From: Pseudomonadota bacterium
GTDB taxonomy: Bacteria; Pseudomonadota; Alphaproteobacteria; Rhizobiales; Devosiaceae
DNA length: 9,222 bases
Assembly: GCA_023387585.1 (NCBI GenBank)
Contig: JAEWHZ010000248.1
Coordinates: 1 to 9,222, forward strand
Direction of reading: 5' to 3'
Shown: positions 6,770-9,222 of the stretch, in pieces
Numbering within the stretch: position 1 is the first letter of the stretch
Layout: each line of letters begins with the position of its first letter
Translations under genes and position numbers: made by a program
Notes under the pieces: model-generated
The model's database searches: none
What the model was told of the DNA's origin: nothing
What the model saw: only the letters and a program-made list of their open reading frames with translations

Positions 6770-6798
6770 CTTGCGCCGGGGCGGCGGGTGGGCTAGGT
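6770..6798 (+). promoter_or_regulatory. Predicted housekeeping sigma promoter of serS-surE
   Basis: CTTGCG (6770-6775) and CTAGGT (6793-6798) are 17 bases apart. Each matches the alphaproteobacterial pattern CTTGAC-N17-CTATAT at 4 of 6 positions. The predicted leader before serS is about 25 bases. The match is moderate and made by eye. The 77-base gap it sits in has no T-tract terminator for tatC. Confidence 0.33.
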
Positions 6799-6828
6799 CC
6801 TGCCGGCCAATACAGCCCCCGGAATGCC

Positions 6829-8162
<1,334 letters not shown>

Positions 8163-8166
<4 letters not shown>

Positions 8167-8924
8167 GGATCCTGCTCACCAATGACGACGGCGTCGACGC
8201 GCCGGGCCTCGCCATCCTGCGCCGCATCGCCGCAACGCTGAGCGACGATGTCTGGGTCGTCGCGCCCGCCGCCAACCAGAGCGGGGCAGGGCACCGTCTC
8301 AGCTTCGCCCGCGAAATGGTCGCCGAACGCCGCGAGGATCGCGTCTTCGCCATCGAAGGTGGCTCGCCCGCCGATTGCGTCGTCTATGGCTGCACCCATC
8401 TGCTCGCCGACAGGCCCCCCGAAATCGTCCTCTCCGGCGTCAATGCCGGCCAGAATCTCGGCGATGTCATCAACTGCTCCGGCACCGCCGCCGGCGCGCG
8501 CGAGGGCGTCATGCAGGGCGCCATCGGCATCGCCCTGAGCCAGAGCATCGACTATCAGGCCGGCCGCACCGTCGACTGGTCCAACGCCGAAAGCTACGGC
8601 GCGCGCATCGTGCGCCAGCTCGTCGCCTCGTCGCCGGGGCGCGACGTCTATTACAACGTCAACTTCCCCACCTGCGCCCCCGAGGACGTGTCCGGCCTGC
8701 GCGTCGTGCCGCATCAGCGCTTCGCCCGCTCGCCCTTCGCCCATTATCCGAGCGATAATCCGGGAAAATTCTTCATCGCCATCCCGCGCACCCCGACCCC
8801 GCTCGACCCCGAGGCCGATTTCGAGGTGCTGCGCGGCGATGCCGTCACCGTCACCCCGCTCAGCCTCGTGCTCACCGATTACGACGAAATCGCCCGCCTC
8901 GGCGGCAGTCTCGACCTCGCCTGA
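8163..8924 (+). CDS. surE: 5'/3'-nucleotidase SurE
   Basis: 253 aa, typical length. SurE is a metal-dependent phosphatase that removes phosphate from nucleoside 5'- and 3'-monophosphates and, in E. coli, from short polyphosphate; it is linked to stationary-phase survival. The N-terminus MRILLTNDDGVDAPG carries the metal-binding Asp8 and Asp9. Ser40 in ANQSGAGHRLS and Asn94 in SGVNAGQNLGDV complete the usual metal site, and the GTAAGAREG segment follows. The start is GTG at 8163, overlapping the serS stop (GTGA) with no clear ribosome site of its own, so translation probably depends on re-initiation after serS. In many relatives pcm (isoaspartyl methyltransferase) comes next; here a 161-base gap and a lipoprotein gene follow. 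Confidence 0.97.
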
Positions 8925-9085
8925 GCCCGTTGCCGACGAGCAACTGAGCGCAACAATCCTGCGATGGTTTCGCCATCATGAATCGCCCCATGCAGGTTTT
9001 TGTCAAAACGCACGCGGTTTAAGCTCGCCTTTACCTTACCGCGCTAGGTTCCTCCTGTGTCGAGTACCTGCGTACGAGTAAGCTG
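8925..9085 (+). promoter_or_regulatory. Intergenic region upstream of the lipoprotein gene, with CtrA-like half-sites
   Basis: This 161-base gap is richer in A and T than the genes. Short inverted repeats occur at 8929-8944 (GTTGC, 6-nt loop, GCAAC), 8963-8977 (GATGG, 5-nt loop, CCATC) and 8996-9009 (GTTTT, 4-nt loop, AAAAC). None is followed by a T-run, so no terminator for surE is called. TTAA at 9019-9022, seven bases, then TTTAC at 9030-9034 is one mismatch from the CtrA box TTAA-N7-TTAAC. CTAGGT at 9044-9049 could be a -10, with no matching -35. The hexamer CGAGTA repeats at 9061 and 9075. A promoter is likely here on context; its elements are tentative. Confidence 0.35.
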
Positions 9086-9222
9086 ATGAGTAACCGCGTA
9101 CTGCGCAAGACGGCCCTTTCGGTCGCTGCACTTTGCCTTGGTGCCGTAACGCTGTCCGGATGCACGGCGATTGGCGGCCGCAGCTTCGGCGATCCGGTGA
9201 TGACCGGTTCGGCGACGCAGGC
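9086..9222 (+). CDS. Lipoprotein N-terminus, probable NlpD/EnvC-like LysM-M23 peptidase (partial)
   Basis: Forty-five codons are visible before the window ends. Residues 1-26 form a lipoprotein signal: basic MSNRVLRK, a hydrophobic core, and the lipobox LSGC (23-26), so Cys26 would be lipidated after signal peptidase II cleavage. Residue 27 is Thr, not Asp, which favours outer-membrane sorting under the E. coli +2 rule. The mature start TAIGGRSFGDPVMTGSATQ shows no domain yet. The identity is from context only: genes after surE in alphaproteobacteria usually encode a LysM plus M23 peptidase lipoprotein acting on, or activating amidases at, septal peptidoglycan. The ATG at 9086 is chosen because it begins the signal sequence; upstream is only a weak GAG/AAG ribosome site at 9076-9082. 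The lipoprotein call is firm, the peptidase call moderate. Confidence 0.72.
   Translation, partial: MSNRVLRKTALSVAALCLGAVTLSGCTAIGGRSFGDPVMTGSATQ

Noticed and set aside
8925..9009. Possible intrinsic terminator after surE
   Set aside because: The inverted repeats at 8929-8944, 8963-8977 and 8996-9009 have stems of only 5 bp and no following T-tract.

Overview
This is a high-GC window (GC-ending codons almost throughout) with an alphaproteobacterial housekeeping gene order: SPOR-domain protein, scpA, scpB, ABC ATPase, tatA, tatB, tatC, serS, surE, then a lipoprotein cut by the window edge. The scpAB-tatABC-serS-surE block, the TatB and TatC sequence style and the SPOR neighbour point to the order Hyphomicrobiales (Rhizobiales). 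A Devosia-like family is possible, but that is a guess from gene order and composition. All genes are on the + strand.

Layout. 6-2192 encodes a large cell-envelope protein with a Pro/Ala-rich cytoplasmic half, one membrane helix and a C-terminal SPOR domain. An 83-bp gap (2193-2275) holds a strong GC hairpin and two overlapping inverted repeats that end at the scpA start codon. scpA (2276-3076) and scpB (3060-3704) overlap, and scpB overlaps the ABC ATPase gene (3701-4813) by ATGA, so these three look like one translationally coupled unit. A promoter-like sequence at the end of the ATPase gene leads into tatA (4874-5113), tatB (5157-5903) and tatC (5900-6751). Another promoter-like sequence precedes serS (6829-8166), which overlaps surE (8163-8924) by GTGA. 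After a relatively AT-rich 161-bp gap, a lipoprotein gene starts at 9086, probably the NlpD/EnvC-like M23 peptidase usual at this place.

Functions. ScpA and ScpB are the non-SMC subunits of bacterial condensin (the SMC gene is elsewhere). TatABC forms the twin-arginine translocase for folded proteins. SerS charges tRNA-Ser. SurE is a nucleotide phosphatase. The SPOR protein and the lipoprotein are envelope or division factors. The genes share a neighbourhood rather than a pathway.

I found no mobile element, CRISPR array, tRNA, rRNA or defence system, and no convincing undescribed multigene system. The points most worth a second look are the alternative RNA structures at the scpA start, the ABC ATPase without permease placed between scpB and tatA, the repeated short helices in the disordered half of the SPOR protein, and the absence of nagZ and pcm from places where many relatives carry them.
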